A stretch of 22,270 bases of DNA from Parvularcula sp. (GTDB lineage Bacteria; Pseudomonadota; Alphaproteobacteria; Caulobacterales; Parvularculaceae). The translations under genes and the position numbers were made by a program. Below the pieces are notes generated by a model. The model saw nothing but the letters and a program-made list of their open reading frames with translations. It was not told the origin of the DNA and did not search any database. Location: NCBI GenBank assembly GCA_003506635.1, contig DNZB01000394.1, positions 1 to 22,270 on the forward strand, written 5' to 3'. Below, piece after piece: positions 7,469 to 16,309 of this stretch (positions are counted from its first letter, which is position 1; each line of letters begins with the position of its first letter).

Positions 7469-9543
7469 GTGCCGGGCTTTCCAAGCCTCGTCATTTCACG
7501 GCGAATATAGTTGATGGCGTTCCTGGCGTCATCTTCCGTGCGGATGATGCGGGGCGTGAGGAAGATGACGAGCTCTGTTCGGCGCTTCGTGATGTCGCGC
7601 GACTTGAAAGCGTAACCGAGACCCGGGATGTCCTTCAGAATCGGCACACCGGTCTCGCTGTCTGTGTAGGTCTCGCGAATGAGGCCGCCGAGCGCGATCG
7701 TGCCATTGTTCTTCACCGCGACCGTGCTCGTAAATTTCCGCTGCTGGATGGTCGGAGAGTCGATGCCCGATGTCGTCGTCGGCGTCACATCGCTCACTTC
7801 CTGCGCGATCTCGAGCACCACGACGTCGCTCGCATTGATTCGCGGCTTGACATCGAGGATGACGCCGGTTTCGCGGAGCTGCAGCGTCGAGACGAGCGGG
7901 GCGTCGGGATCAATCGTCGATTGCGCCTGCTGCGTGACGATCGGCACTTCGTCGCCGACCTGAAGATGCGCTGATTGATTGTTGACGACCATGATCGACG
8001 GCGCGGAGAGAACGCTGATATCCGTGACAGAACCGAGAAGATCGAGCGCTGCCGACACATTGTTGGCGGCGAAGGAGTAATTGAGACCGGGAACGATCGA
8101 TCCGAACGGATTGAGCGACGTTCCCGGATTGTTGTCGTCGCCGCCGCCGGGGTTCGCGCCGGGAAACGAAACCCTCGACTCGGCGTTTTCGAAGAACCAC
8201 CTGACGCCGTAGCTGAGCGCGTCATTGAGCGTGACCTCGGCGATTGTGGCTTCGATCAGAACTTGCGGCGCGAGCACGTCCATACGCTCGATCAACTCGA
8301 CGACCTCACGGTACTCCTGATCGGTGGCGCGGATGATCAGCGCATTGTTGAGTTGGTCGACAGCGATTGAAAGCTCGTCGCTTCCAGCCCGCTGCGCACG
8401 TCGGCGCGGGGCCGCCGACGCCGCTCGAAAATCTGGCTGGACGGCGCTTTCCGGGGAAGCCGGCGGGGCGACGGGAGCCTCGAGCGCTATCGCGGGTTGC
8501 GCGCCAAACGCGGCGTTCAGTTGATCGGCAAGCGTTTCCGCCGCGGTATTGAGAACTGGGTAATAGCGTAGGCGCCGCGCGTCCCCACCCGACGGCCTGT
8601 CCAGGCGCTCGATCCACAAACGCGCCTCGTCGAAGGCCGCCTTCGACTTTGCCGACACGAAGAGGAGGTTAAGGCGCGGCAGGGCGAGGAGTTCAATCGG
8701 GGCGCCGCTGCCGGCGTTCGACGCGTCGGCGATCGCGTTGATTTCAGAGCGTAGCGTTTCAGCATCCGCGAATTGCAAGCGGAACATGCCGAAGGTTCTG
8801 TCGACGAGCTGCGGCGTATCGAAGGTCGTGATCGCCTCCATCGCCGTTTCAATGTCGCTCTGCGGCCCTTTGAGGAGAATTGCCCCGCGCGCATCATCCG
8901 GCGTCATGGTCAGGCGATCCGAAATAAACGGCCTGACGAGCGAAGCGATCTCCGTCGGCGCCGCATAACGTACCGGCGCGAAGGCGACGCCGTAGCCGAC
9001 CGCGGCGCCCTTATTGATCGACGAGGTTTCCTGCCCGGCCTGATCGAGCCTGGTTAGGAGAAACCCGCCTTTGGTGCGGAGCAGCGCGAGCCCTGATTCG
9101 GCGAGGACTGTTTCAAGCGCATTGAGGGCATCCGCCGCGGGTATCGGTTCCGGTGACGCGAGCGTCACGGCGCCGGTGACGCCATCGGCGACGGAAACGG
9201 TCAGGCCGAGGATGTCGCCGATCACCGTGCGCGCGACATCAGGGGCCGGTGCGTTGACGAAACTGAGCGAGATCATCTTGCCGGCGATGGCGCCGCGCTC
9301 CTCATTCGTCGTCAGCGCGCCGCCGACGTTTCTGAAGTAAACGAGACGCTCGGTCGCTTCCGCCCTCGGCGGCGGTGAGGCGACGACGTCGGGAGCCCCA
9401 GGAACAGACTCTCGGGCGACGGCAACCTCACGACCGGGAAAGGAGAACGCCTGTTCCCTTTTGGGAATGGCGCTGCAGCCGCCCGTCAGGGCGATTAGGG
9501 CGATTACCCCGCCTAGGCGCGTCCTTGTGTGCGATCGGCTCAT
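7465..9543 (-). CDS. gspD: Type II secretion outer-membrane secretin GspD
   Basis: 692 residues from the ATG at 9543, which has GAGG five bases upstream; the frame extends to 9639 but would overlap gspC and hide the export signal. GspD multimerises into the outer-membrane channel. Visible order: signal sequence with a lipobox-like LTGGC at residue 23, N0 domain about 88-165, N1 186-246, N2 252-318, N3 325-425 with a proline/alanine-rich insertion at 350-385, then the secretin core 430-670 with VGDEVPIVTQQ, ETGVILDVKPRI, KFTSTVAVKNNGTIALGGLI, VPILKDIPGLGYAFKS and ELVIFLTPRII. A lipidated secretin would be able to reach the outer membrane without a separate pilotin; the -3 position of the lipobox is T rather than L, so lipidation is uncertain. 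Confidence 0.95.
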   Translation of the reverse strand: MSRSHTRTRLGGVIALIALTGGCSAIPKREQAFSFPGREVAVARESVPGAPDVVASPPPRAEATERLVYFRNVGGALTTNEERGAIAGKMISLSFVNAPAPDVARTVIGDILGLTVSVADGVTGAVTLASPEPIPAADALNALETVLAESGLALLRTKGGFLLTRLDQAGQETSSINKGAAVGYGVAFAPVRYAAPTEIASLVRPFISDRLTMTPDDARGAILLKGPQSDIETAMEAITTFDTPQLVDRTFGMFRLQFADAETLRSEINAIADASNAGSGAPIELLALPRLNLLFVSAKSKAAFDEARLWIERLDRPSGGDARRLRYYPVLNTAAETLADQLNAAFGAQPAIALEAPVAPPASPESAVQPDFRAASAAPRRRAQRAGSDELSIAVDQLNNALIIRATDQEYREVVELIERMDVLAPQVLIEATIAEVTLNDALSYGVRWFFENAESRVSFPGANPGGGDDNNPGTSLNPFGSIVPGLNYSFAANNVSAALDLLGSVTDISVLSAPSIMVVNNQSAHLQVGDEVPIVTQQAQSTIDPDAPLVSTLQLRETGVILDVKPRINASDVVVLEIAQEVSDVTPTTTSGIDSPTIQQRKFTSTVAVKNNGTIALGGLIRETYTDSETGVPILKDIPGLGYAFKSRDITKRRTELVIFLTPRIIRTEDDARNAINYIRREMTRLGKPGT

Positions 9544-9601
9544 GGCGGCCTCAATCCTCACCCTCCAGTCGGTCGAGAAGAGCAACTCGCGGACCATGGG
9601 C

Positions 9602-10039
9602 TTATTGAGCCCCGAGCGGGAGAACGACTTCAATGTCATCCTTAACGAAAACTGCGCGCGCGCTTTCGATCTCGCTGAGCACGAAGCCCGCTAACATTTC
9701 TCCCTTTTTCACTAGCTGAACTACGCCGCCCGCCTCGAATAGCGCGGTAACGGTTCGTCCGTCGCTTGCGGAGCCGGCGAAGCGAAAACGCTTCAAGTCA
9801 GCTGCGGGATCGGGCGGCGGCACGGCGGGGGGCAAAGCGGCCGGCAAATCAGAATGGTCAAACATGACCGCCAGCAGATCTAGGTTCACCGGCGCCGCCA
9901 GATCAACCGCGGCGGGCGATTTCGGAGGAAAGGGGTCAATCCTGAGAGTGGGCGCGGGTACGACAGCGAGCGCGACGCCGGCTGAAGCGACTGCAGCGCA
10001 GATCCATAACACCTTGTCGCCAAATGGGTCGTAAGTCAT
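9602..10039 (-). CDS. gspC: Type II secretion GspC-like inner-membrane clamp (short form)
   Basis: 145 residues. GspC links the inner-membrane platform to the N0 domain of GspD. The protein has one membrane helix (about residues 9-30), a proline-rich periplasmic linker, and a C-terminal homology-region-like domain from about 82 to 144 (FRFAGSASDGRTVTALFE, VVQLVKKGEMLAGFVLSEI, then VFVKDDIEVVLPLG). There is no PDZ or coiled-coil extension, so it is half the length of the enterobacterial form and closer to the XpsN type found between GspM and GspD in Xanthomonas. The start ATG overlaps the gspM stop (ATGA). Position before gspD supports the role; sequence alone would be weaker. Confidence 0.75.
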   Translation of the reverse strand: MTYDPFGDKVLWICAAVASAGVALAVVPAPTLRIDPFPPKSPAAVDLAAPVNLDLLAVMFDHSDLPAALPPAVPPPDPAADLKRFRFAGSASDGRTVTALFEAGGVVQLVKKGEMLAGFVLSEIESARAVFVKDDIEVVLPLGAQ

Positions 10040-10578
10040 TCGCCCGCGCCCACGCTGCTCGCTCCGATGATTTCGACCCTTGCGATCAGGTGGGTCGCCT
10101 CCGCTGAAATCGGCGTCACTTTGAGTTTGGCAAGTCGCATCGGCGGTGCGGTCGCTGCTGATAGCGACGAGACGAGCATTGCAAGACCGCCGGTGGCGGC
10201 GATTTCAGCGCGCCAGATCGAATGCGTCGCTGACCGCGACTCTTCGCCTACTGTGCATTGCGCGGCAATCGCTTCGACAAGCGCCGCGCAAAGTGCGGAC
10301 ATTCTCGCGCGCAGCTGATCTTGATCTGTGACAAGGAAGGCGTCCGCCGGCGTCGCCCCAATGCTGGCGAGCCTCCGCGCTGTTTCTGAACGGTATTCGT
10401 CAATTCTCAATTCCAGCGCCGCCGCTTGATCGCGGCGCTCCTTCAGCGTTTCAAACTTCTCCGCAAAGTTCACAACAAGGGCGCTCAGCGTCACGCAGCC
10501 GAAAACCAAAAATCCGGCGACAAGCGCCAGCGACGCAAATCCATGGATCCATCGAGCGGACAAAGCGACGCCGCTCAT
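10036..10578 (-). CDS. gspM: Type II secretion GspM-like platform protein
   Basis: 180 residues with one N-terminal membrane helix (about residues 13-38), then a helical segment rich in E, R and K (FETLKERRDQAAALELRIDE) and a C-terminal alpha/beta domain ending in VTPISAEATHLIARVEIIGA. This is the layout of GspM, the bitopic partner of GspL in the inner-membrane platform. Primary sequence similarity in this family is low, so the call rests mainly on layout and on its place between gspL and gspC. ATGA overlap with gspL indicates coupled translation. Confidence 0.78.
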   Translation of the reverse strand: MSGVALSARWIHGFASLALVAGFLVFGCVTLSALVVNFAEKFETLKERRDQAAALELRIDEYRSETARRLASIGATPADAFLVTDQDQLRARMSALCAALVEAIAAQCTVGEESRSATHSIWRAEIAATGGLAMLVSSLSAATAPPMRLAKLKVTPISAEATHLIARVEIIGASSVGAGE

Positions 10579-11570
10579 AGGGGTCGCTCGAGATCAAGGC
10601 GAAGACTAAACGCCTGAACGCCTGGACGATCCGATGCAGTAATCGTAGGGGTATCCTGCGCCGGCCAATCTGCGCTGTCAGGAGCGTAGCCGCTGATCGT
10701 TACGGCGTTGTCTTCGATCGAAATCTCCTGGACCCACGCTTTGGAAGGAAGGGTCTGCAATGCTGAAGTCAAGGAGGCGAGCGCCTCATTGCCGGTTGCG
10801 TTTGGCGTCAATCCGGCGGGAACTGAGTCGAGAGACTGAAATCGCGCTCGTTCGGCCTTTGCCGTCTCAATGAGGGCGCCCTGATGAGCGTCAAAGGCGG
10901 CGATGCGATGGCGAAGATGAAGATCGGCGCCCAAGATCAGCAAGGAAATCGCCGCAATCGCCGCGATGAATCGAACGGTCGGTTTTCGACCGCCGGCGTC
11001 GTGCCTTCCTTCCTGGAAAAAGACATACTCGAAGCGACCGCACGGATCCGTTCGATACCCGACAAGGCTAACCCCGACGCCGTCGTCAAGGTCCAGGCAA
11101 TTTTTGACCGTCTCTTTTCTTGCAATCGCGACCGAGACTTCAATTCGCTCGCCAAACGCTGTGCGAACCGGACCAATCGCAAACGCAATTGCGTGCTTTG
11201 GCAGCGGCGAGAGATAGTCGAGACGATGGGAAACAGCCTCGTCGAGATCGTCGCGTGCGGCGGCCGGAAGATTGACGTGCGTTTCAAATACGTCTTCAGG
11301 CGCGAGAGCGATCGCAAGAGACAAGGGCGGAGCCTCGTCAGTTGCTGGCGCAACACGCCAGTTTCCGAACAAGGATCGCTCGACAAGCTGCTGCGCGTCC
11401 GGGTCATTCCGCGATGCCAACTTCAGGTGAGGCCGCCAGCCCGCATTGACGACGGCGTCGGGCAGCACGACGCGAAGACCCTCAAGTAGCCAGTCTGCTG
11501 CGCCCTTCATTGAGATGTGGGAAAGGCTCGGAAGCGGCCGATGAAGGAAGGCGGGACCCGCTATCGACAT
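10575..11570 (-). CDS. gspL: Type II secretion GspL-like platform protein
   Basis: 331 residues. GspL anchors the ATPase GspE to the membrane. An N-terminal cytoplasmic domain (about 1-195) with the segment LPAAARDDLDEAVSHRLDYL followed by SPLPKHAIAF is of the actin-like GspL/PilM-PilN kind. One membrane helix follows (FIAAIAAISLLILGADLHL, about 202-220), then a coiled segment and a periplasmic ferredoxin-like domain (AWVQEISIEDNAVTISGYAP). The cytoplasmic part is shorter than in the enterobacterial protein (about 400 residues in total). The start overlaps the end of gspJ by ten bases; an internal ATG at 11510 is a less likely alternative. Confidence 0.82.
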   Translation of the reverse strand: MSIAGPAFLHRPLPSLSHISMKGAADWLLEGLRVVLPDAVVNAGWRPHLKLASRNDPDAQQLVERSLFGNWRVAPATDEAPPLSLAIALAPEDVFETHVNLPAAARDDLDEAVSHRLDYLSPLPKHAIAFAIGPVRTAFGERIEVSVAIARKETVKNCLDLDDGVGVSLVGYRTDPCGRFEYVFFQEGRHDAGGRKPTVRFIAAIAAISLLILGADLHLRHRIAAFDAHQGALIETAKAERARFQSLDSVPAGLTPNATGNEALASLTSALQTLPSKAWVQEISIEDNAVTISGYAPDSADWPAQDTPTITASDRPGVQAFSLRLDLERPL

Positions 11571-12181
11571 TGGCGAACGACTTGATCGAAAAGGCAGGCC
11601 ACCGGCGCGCGTGATCCAAGATAATATGACCTGAGCGGCTGCGACGCTGCGTTACGGGAATCTGATCGCTCGATGGCGACTAACAAGGGCGGATCGGCCT
11701 CCCGCCACCGATCAGACCATGCATGCTCAAGATCAGGCCCTTGCGGTCCGTAAAAGCGGAACCGGCTGACGTTTTCCATCAGCAGGATCGGCGTTCGATC
11801 GTTCTCCTCGCTCAAGTTTTTGCTCGCGGGAGTCAGCAGGCGGCTATCGAAAAGAAAAAGTTCGTCAGCCATGATCTTTAGGTCAATGGCGCTGGCGCCC
11901 GTTTCTCCATCTTTCAGAAAGGCGAAGGTGACAAATCGCGGCTCGCCGACAAAGGCGTAACCAGACGATGCGCGGTCGAGCCTCGACATCCTCTGAAAAA
12001 GTTGCGTCAGAGTCTCGTCGCCCACGCGATCAGTCTCCGACTCGTTGGCGGCCTCGGCCAAGCGAATCGATGCCCGGACGGCGGTGTAGGTAGGCGGGGC
12101 TAAAGCTGCGGCGATCGCGCCGAGAAGGGCTACCGACACAAGCGCTTCAACCAGCGAGTAGCCGCGTTGCAGTTCGCTCAC
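11561..12181 (-). CDS. gspJ: Type II secretion minor pseudopilin GspJ
   Basis: 206 residues. The prepilin signal MSELQRG is followed by YSLVEALVSVALLGAIAAAL, with the conserved glutamate at +5 and a hydrophobic helix. The rest is a periplasmic beta-rich domain with PILLMENVSRFRFYGPQG, typical of GspJ, which forms the pseudopilus tip complex with GspI and GspK. GTG start overlapping the gspI stop (GTGA). N-terminal processing would need a prepilin peptidase encoded elsewhere. Confidence 0.9.
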   Translation of the reverse strand: MSELQRGYSLVEALVSVALLGAIAAALAPPTYTAVRASIRLAEAANESETDRVGDETLTQLFQRMSRLDRASSGYAFVGEPRFVTFAFLKDGETGASAIDLKIMADELFLFDSRLLTPASKNLSEENDRTPILLMENVSRFRFYGPQGPDLEHAWSDRWREADPPLLVAIERSDSRNAASQPLRSYYLGSRAPVACLFDQVVRQCR

Positions 12182-12546
12182 GACGCCGGTTCTCTCATTC
12201 TCAAAGCCCAGAACCCAATCGTCCAGTTCGCGTCCTCCTCATGGCGCAAGGTCACTTGATCAAAGGAGGGCGTTTCGGCTTCGGCAAATCGAGGCGCGGG
12301 TTCGCGACTGAGGCGCCAGTGTTTGAACCCTTCGAGCGCATCGGCGTCGTCCATGCCGGCCCTCACCCGTGATATGATAGTCTTGGCCTCGACGAGACGC
12401 GTTTCGGAACGCGTCGCCGCGGCGCTGAGGCGGACCGCGAACGAAATCGCCTGCGCCGCCGCCGCGACGACGCCGGCCGCAATCGCGGCGGCGATCAGGA
12501 CCTCAGGCAAAGAAAACCCTTGCTGGCCTGAGCGCTTACCCGCCAC
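12178..12546 (-). CDS. gspI: Type II secretion minor pseudopilin GspI
   Basis: 122 residues with a prepilin start, MAGKRSGQQG cut before FSLPEVLIAAAIAAGVVAAA; glutamate at +5 present and proline at +4 as seen in other GspI proteins. The short C-terminal domain (about 35-122) contains TIISRVRAGMDD and an ending with WTIGFWALRMREPAS. GspI nucleates the tip complex. GTG start, overlapping the end of gspH by 11 bases. Order and size agree with the family. Confidence 0.88.
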   Translation of the reverse strand: MAGKRSGQQGFSLPEVLIAAAIAAGVVAAAAQAISFAVRLSAAATRSETRLVEAKTIISRVRAGMDDADALEGFKHWRLSREPAPRFAEAETPSFDQVTLRHEEDANWTIGFWALRMREPAS

Positions 12547-12973
12547 GGCGAATTCTCCCGGTCACGGGTGCAATGCTCACGCGCGCCGCCGAATTTCCTT
12601 TACTGAGAAGAATTTCGGCGGCAGCCTGATCAAGCCCGCCGCCGATTGAGAATTCAAATGCGTTCTCGCCGTTCCAGGCGACGATTAGACCGCGGGGATA
12701 GTCGCGCGCGACATCTAACGCCGGAATGTCGTATCCGTTGATATCGGCGCGCACAGCGACCGGCGCCCCTGAAGTTTCGGCCAGGAGGCGCGCGCGCTTC
12801 AAGTCGAGGACCAGAGTGTCGGCGGTGCGGTCAACGGCAAGTCGGGGCGAGGCTCTAGCGATCGCCGCCGCTGCAACACCAGCGCTCATCGACAGGATTG
12901 AAAGCGCGACAAGCATCTCAAACAAGGTAACGCCGCGCTGCGCAACGCATTCAGTTCTTGCGGATATCGTCAT
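12536..12973 (-). CDS. gspH: Type II secretion minor pseudopilin GspH
   Basis: 145 residues from the ATG at 12973, which gives a normal short leader MTISARTECVAQRG cut before VTLFEMLVALSILSMSAGVA; the frame stays open to 13009 but that would add 12 residues before the prepilin signal and overlap gspG more. Glutamate at +5 is present. The C-terminal part (SPRLAVDRTADTLVLDLKRA, RLLAETSGAPVAV) matches the GspH/FimT domain. It lies between gspG and gspI as usual and overlaps the gspG end by 23 bases. Confidence 0.88.
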   Translation of the reverse strand: MTISARTECVAQRGVTLFEMLVALSILSMSAGVAAAAIARASPRLAVDRTADTLVLDLKRARLLAETSGAPVAVRADINGYDIPALDVARDYPRGLIVAWNGENAFEFSIGGGLDQAAAEILLSKGNSAARVSIAPVTGRIRRGG

Positions 12974-13373
12974 CTTCGCCGTCTCCCCCTTCAGCGCCGT
13001 CGCGGCCATAGCTCACCACGGCAAACGCCGATGTCGCCTCGTCAACTTCGTAGAGGTAGGGGCGCCCCCACGGGTCGATCAGGCCGGCCGGATCCTTCAA
13101 ATAGGGGCCGCGCCATCGGGCCTGATCCGGAGGTGCGGAGACAAGCGCTGCAAGACCTTCCTCAGCGGTCGGATATCGCTCCAGATCAAGAAAGAAGAGC
13201 TCCAGCGAAGCGGCGAGATTGGACGCCTGGGTCCGGGCAATGTCGCCCTTCGCGCGACCGAGATATCCGACGACGCGCGGCGCGACAAGCGCCGCGATAA
13301 AAGCAAGAATTGCAAGAACGATAAGCAGCTCAAATAAAGTGAGCCCCAGTTGCCCGCTTGATCGGCGATTCAT
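12951..13373 (-). CDS. gspG: Type II secretion major pseudopilin GspG
   Basis: 140 residues, the main subunit of the pseudopilus. Prepilin leader MNRRSSGQLG is cut before LTLFELLIVLAILAFIAALV, glutamate at +5. Family landmarks follow: LDLERYPTAEEGLAALV, RWRGPYLKDPAGLIDPWGRP, YLYEV, and an acidic C-terminal loop SYGRDGAEGGDGEDDDI that in other GspG proteins binds calcium. The ribosome binding site AAGGTG is four bases before the ATG. Eight bases separate it from gspF. Confidence 0.96.
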   Translation of the reverse strand: MNRRSSGQLGLTLFELLIVLAILAFIAALVAPRVVGYLGRAKGDIARTQASNLAASLELFFLDLERYPTAEEGLAALVSAPPDQARWRGPYLKDPAGLIDPWGRPYLYEVDEATSAFAVVSYGRDGAEGGDGEDDDIRKN

Positions 13374-13381
13374 GCGTCACC

Positions 13382-14602
13382 TTACTGGATCGTTTCATTC
13401 AAGCTTAATACGCCGGTCATCACCGCGGCAATGACGCCGGCGGTGACAAGCCCCATCAAAGCCGTCGTCATGGGCGCAAGCAGGCTTAAGATCTTCTGGA
13501 CCGCAGTCCTGAGCAGCGTCTCGGCCCTCGCTGCGGCCTCGCCCGTCATGGCGGCGAGCGCGCCCGTCTCCTCGCCGATCTCGATATAGCTGATGAGGTC
13601 GCGGGGGCAGCGCGTCTTCAGGCTCAAAGACGCGCTAAGGCGCTCGCCGACGCGCACAGAGCTTTCGGCGCTGTCGACTTCGGCCCTGAGGATGCCGATC
13701 GACATTGCATCGCGCGCGAGCGGCAGCGATCGTGCGAGCGGCGCGCCTCCCCCGATGAGCGTCGCGAGCGTCCGAAAATAGGCCCCGAATTCGGCGACTT
13801 TGAGGAGCCTTCCGGCGACCGGCGCTGACAGCCGCATTTCTTCCCAGGCGCCGGGGTATCGCCGCGCCGCAAGGCGCCCCACCGCGAATAGCACGAGCAG
13901 GATTGCCGGCGCGAAGGCCCAATATTCGCGAACAACGGCGCCGGCGGCGATCACGAAGCGCGTTTCAGGCGGCGGCGGGGCGAGCGCGCTTTCAAAAATC
14001 TGTTCAAACTGCGGAAGCACGAAGAAACTTAGAAAAAATAGCGTGGCGACGACGAGCGCCAGAAGAGCCGCCGGATAAGCGAGTTGCGCCGCCATTTCCC
14101 GCCGGAGCTTCAACGCCTCGTCATAATGCGCCGCAAGCCTGTCGAATTGGCGCGCGAGATCGCCGAGGGCCTCACCTGCTTCGACGAGCGCGCGCACCAG
14201 CCTAGGCGTCTCGAAGCGGCTGCGGGCAAGGGCGGCGGTGAGGGTTCGGCCGGATTCTATATCCGAGCGAAGCGCGCGCAAGAATTCGCGTTCCCGCGCC
14301 GCTGCGGCCTGATCGGCCGCCAATCGGAGCGCCGGCGCGGCTGGTATGCCCGCGCGCAGAAGATCACGGAGACGCGCCGTCACCCGGGCGAGCTCAGCGA
14401 TCGTGAGCCTTCCGCTTGATGAGCCACTTTTTAGCGTGGGCAGGGAGCGCCTTGACGATTCCTTCAGTGTCAAAGGAATAAAGTGCCGCGCTCGCAGCGC
14501 TTCGCCGGCCGAAGCACGGTCAGCGGCATCGATGACGCCGTCGACGACAGCGCCGGCCGAGTCTTCCGCCCTATATCGCCAGCGCTTTAGCCCGGCGTTC
14601 AT
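13382..14602 (-). CDS. gspF: Type II secretion inner-membrane platform protein GspF
   Basis: 406 residues from the ATG at 14602, which overlaps the gspE stop (ATGA); the open frame runs on to 14866 but inside gspE. GspF is the polytopic core of the inner-membrane platform. It has two repeated T2SSF domains with the landmarks VEAGEALGDL (first) and IEIGEETGAL (second), and three membrane helices (about 170-195, 222-244 and 370-398). The N-terminus (KRWRYRAEDSAGAVVDGVID) matches the family as well. Length is normal. Confidence 0.95.
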   Translation of the reverse strand: MNAGLKRWRYRAEDSAGAVVDGVIDAADRASAGEALRARHFIPLTLKESSRRSLPTLKSGSSSGRLTIAELARVTARLRDLLRAGIPAAPALRLAADQAAAAREREFLRALRSDIESGRTLTAALARSRFETPRLVRALVEAGEALGDLARQFDRLAAHYDEALKLRREMAAQLAYPAALLALVVATLFFLSFFVLPQFEQIFESALAPPPPETRFVIAAGAVVREYWAFAPAILLVLFAVGRLAARRYPGAWEEMRLSAPVAGRLLKVAEFGAYFRTLATLIGGGAPLARSLPLARDAMSIGILRAEVDSAESSVRVGERLSASLSLKTRCPRDLISYIEIGEETGALAAMTGEAAARAETLLRTAVQKILSLLAPMTTALMGLVTAGVIAAVMTGVLSLNETIQ

Positions 14603-16284
14603 TCGGCGATCGCCTTCAACAGTTCGGCGCTGGTCGTGACGCCCGCCGCGATCTTGGCCTCGCCGTCCTCTCGCATGGTGACGAACCCGGCGCCCCGCGC
14701 AATCTGCGCAAGCTCCGCGGCCGTCTTTCGGTCCTTGACGCCCGCTCGCAACGCGTCGTCGGATTCGAGAATTTCCGTGACGGCGATGCGCCCGTAAAAT
14801 CCCGAACCTGCACAACGCGGGCAAACGCCTTCGACAGCATCTGAAATCCTGCCGGCGCCGTCGCATTTGTTGCAGGTTCGCCGGAGGAGCCGTTGCGCAA
14901 CGACGCCGATCAAGGTCGAGGCGATGAGGTAATCTTCAACGCCCATATCAAGCAGCCGCGTCACGGCGGAGGGCGCATCGTTCGTATGAAGGGTCGAGAG
15001 CACCAGATGACCGGTCAGCGCCGCCTGGACCGCCGTGCGCGCGGTTTCAAGGTCACGCATTTCGCCGACCATCATGATATCAGGATCATGTCTCAGAAAT
15101 GACCGAAGCGCGCTCGCAAAAGTCAGGCCGATCGCCGGGTTGACCTGACATTGAGAGATTCCGTCGATGCGGTATTCGACGGGGTCCTCAATGGTGAGGA
15201 TCTTTACGTCGCGGCGCGCAAGCCGTCGCAGCAGCGCGTAGAGCGTCGTCGTCTTGCCACTGCCGGTCGGGCCTGTGAGCAAAAGGATGCCATTCGGGCG
15301 GTCGGTCAGCCGGTGGAGCCGCGCCGCTGCCTCTTCCGAGAATCCCAACGCCGAGAGATCGAGCGCGATCTCGTCGCGCTGCAGCAGCCGGAGAACAGCC
15401 CCCTCGCCATATACGTTCGGCGTGACTGAAAGGCGGAGATCGACGGCGCGCCCTGCGACCGGAAACGTAAAGCGTCCGTCCTGAGGACGGCGGCGCTCCG
15501 CAATGTCGAGATTGCTCAAGATCTTGAAGCGAGAGATGACGGCGAGCCCCTGTCGCACCGACAGGCTGTCGCGCTCGATGAGCGCACCATCGACGCGAAA
15601 TCTTACACGGAAAGCGCGCTCGTCAGGCTCAATATGAATATCGGACGCGCGCGCCTTCACCGCATCGCTAACCAGCGAATTGCATTTTTTGACAGCCGGT
15701 TCGGCGCTGGCGAGATCCTTGAGCCGTTCCGCATCGTCACTGGCCAGGTCGGCCCCGTCGCCATCGTTTACGGCGTCCTCGTTCGTTGAAAGGCGCGCGA
15801 ACAGAGCGTCGAGTTCGCTCGACGTCGCGATCACCGGAATTATGCTCCTTTGCAGCGCGAATTCGCATCCCTTGAGGCCCAAAAGATCAGTTGGATCCGC
15901 TAGCGCCACGCGAATGCCGGCTTCGTTCTCTGAAACCGGAAAAACCCGGGCGCTCAGAAGAAATTGCGGAGACAATAGGCGGGCAAATTCCACTCCATCT
16001 GTTTCTTGCGCCTCGAAGCGGTCAAATCCGAAAATCCCGGCAAAAGCGTCCGCAAGGTCGCGCTCTTCCGCGAGAAGCAAGCCGCATAACGTTCGATCGA
16101 GCGGCTCGCCGGTGGAGAGGACTAGGTCGCCGATTGATTTGCGCTCGCCAGTCGAAATCAGCTTACGGTCGACGAGGCGTTCGAGCACATAGGCGACGCG
16201 CTCTTCCCAAATTGTGGGAGTTTCATCGAGAGCCGCAACGCCATGGCCCATTATTCTCGATTGCGCCGCGCCGCTTGCGTCCAT
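14599..16284 (-). CDS. gspE: Type II secretion ATPase GspE
   Basis: 561 residues. GspE is the cytoplasmic hexameric ATPase that drives pseudopilus assembly. An N-terminal GspE_N domain (about 25-160) binds GspL. The ATPase domain shows Walker A GPTGSGKTT (338-346), Asp box TIEDPVEY (364-371), Walker B IMMVGEMRD (403-411; the usual residue before RD is I, here M), His box TGHLVLSTLHTN (424-435), and a four-cysteine zinc motif (C471, C474, C488, C491). The ATG at 16284 is preceded by GGCGG; an in-frame ATG at residue 12 is possible. It is the first large gene of an eleven-gene operon, and follows a 22-codon ORF by 25 bases. Confidence 0.96.
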   Translation of the reverse strand: MDASGAAQSRIMGHGVAALDETPTIWEERVAYVLERLVDRKLISTGERKSIGDLVLSTGEPLDRTLCGLLLAEERDLADAFAGIFGFDRFEAQETDGVEFARLLSPQFLLSARVFPVSENEAGIRVALADPTDLLGLKGCEFALQRSIIPVIATSSELDALFARLSTNEDAVNDGDGADLASDDAERLKDLASAEPAVKKCNSLVSDAVKARASDIHIEPDERAFRVRFRVDGALIERDSLSVRQGLAVISRFKILSNLDIAERRRPQDGRFTFPVAGRAVDLRLSVTPNVYGEGAVLRLLQRDEIALDLSALGFSEEAAARLHRLTDRPNGILLLTGPTGSGKTTTLYALLRRLARRDVKILTIEDPVEYRIDGISQCQVNPAIGLTFASALRSFLRHDPDIMMVGEMRDLETARTAVQAALTGHLVLSTLHTNDAPSAVTRLLDMGVEDYLIASTLIGVVAQRLLRRTCNKCDGAGRISDAVEGVCPRCAGSGFYGRIAVTEILESDDALRAGVKDRKTAAELAQIARGAGFVTMREDGEAKIAAGVTTSAELLKAIAE

Positions 16285-16309
16285 TTCCGCCAGTTCCGGT
16301 AGGCTGACT

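Noticed and set aside
7240..7974. Open frame of 244 codons on the plus strand
   Set aside because: Antisense to gspK and gspD, both firmly identified; the peptide is rich in arginine and has no family features.
10884..11489. Open frame of 201 codons on the plus strand
   Set aside because: Antisense to gspL, which is well supported by its domain layout and by its overlaps with neighbours.
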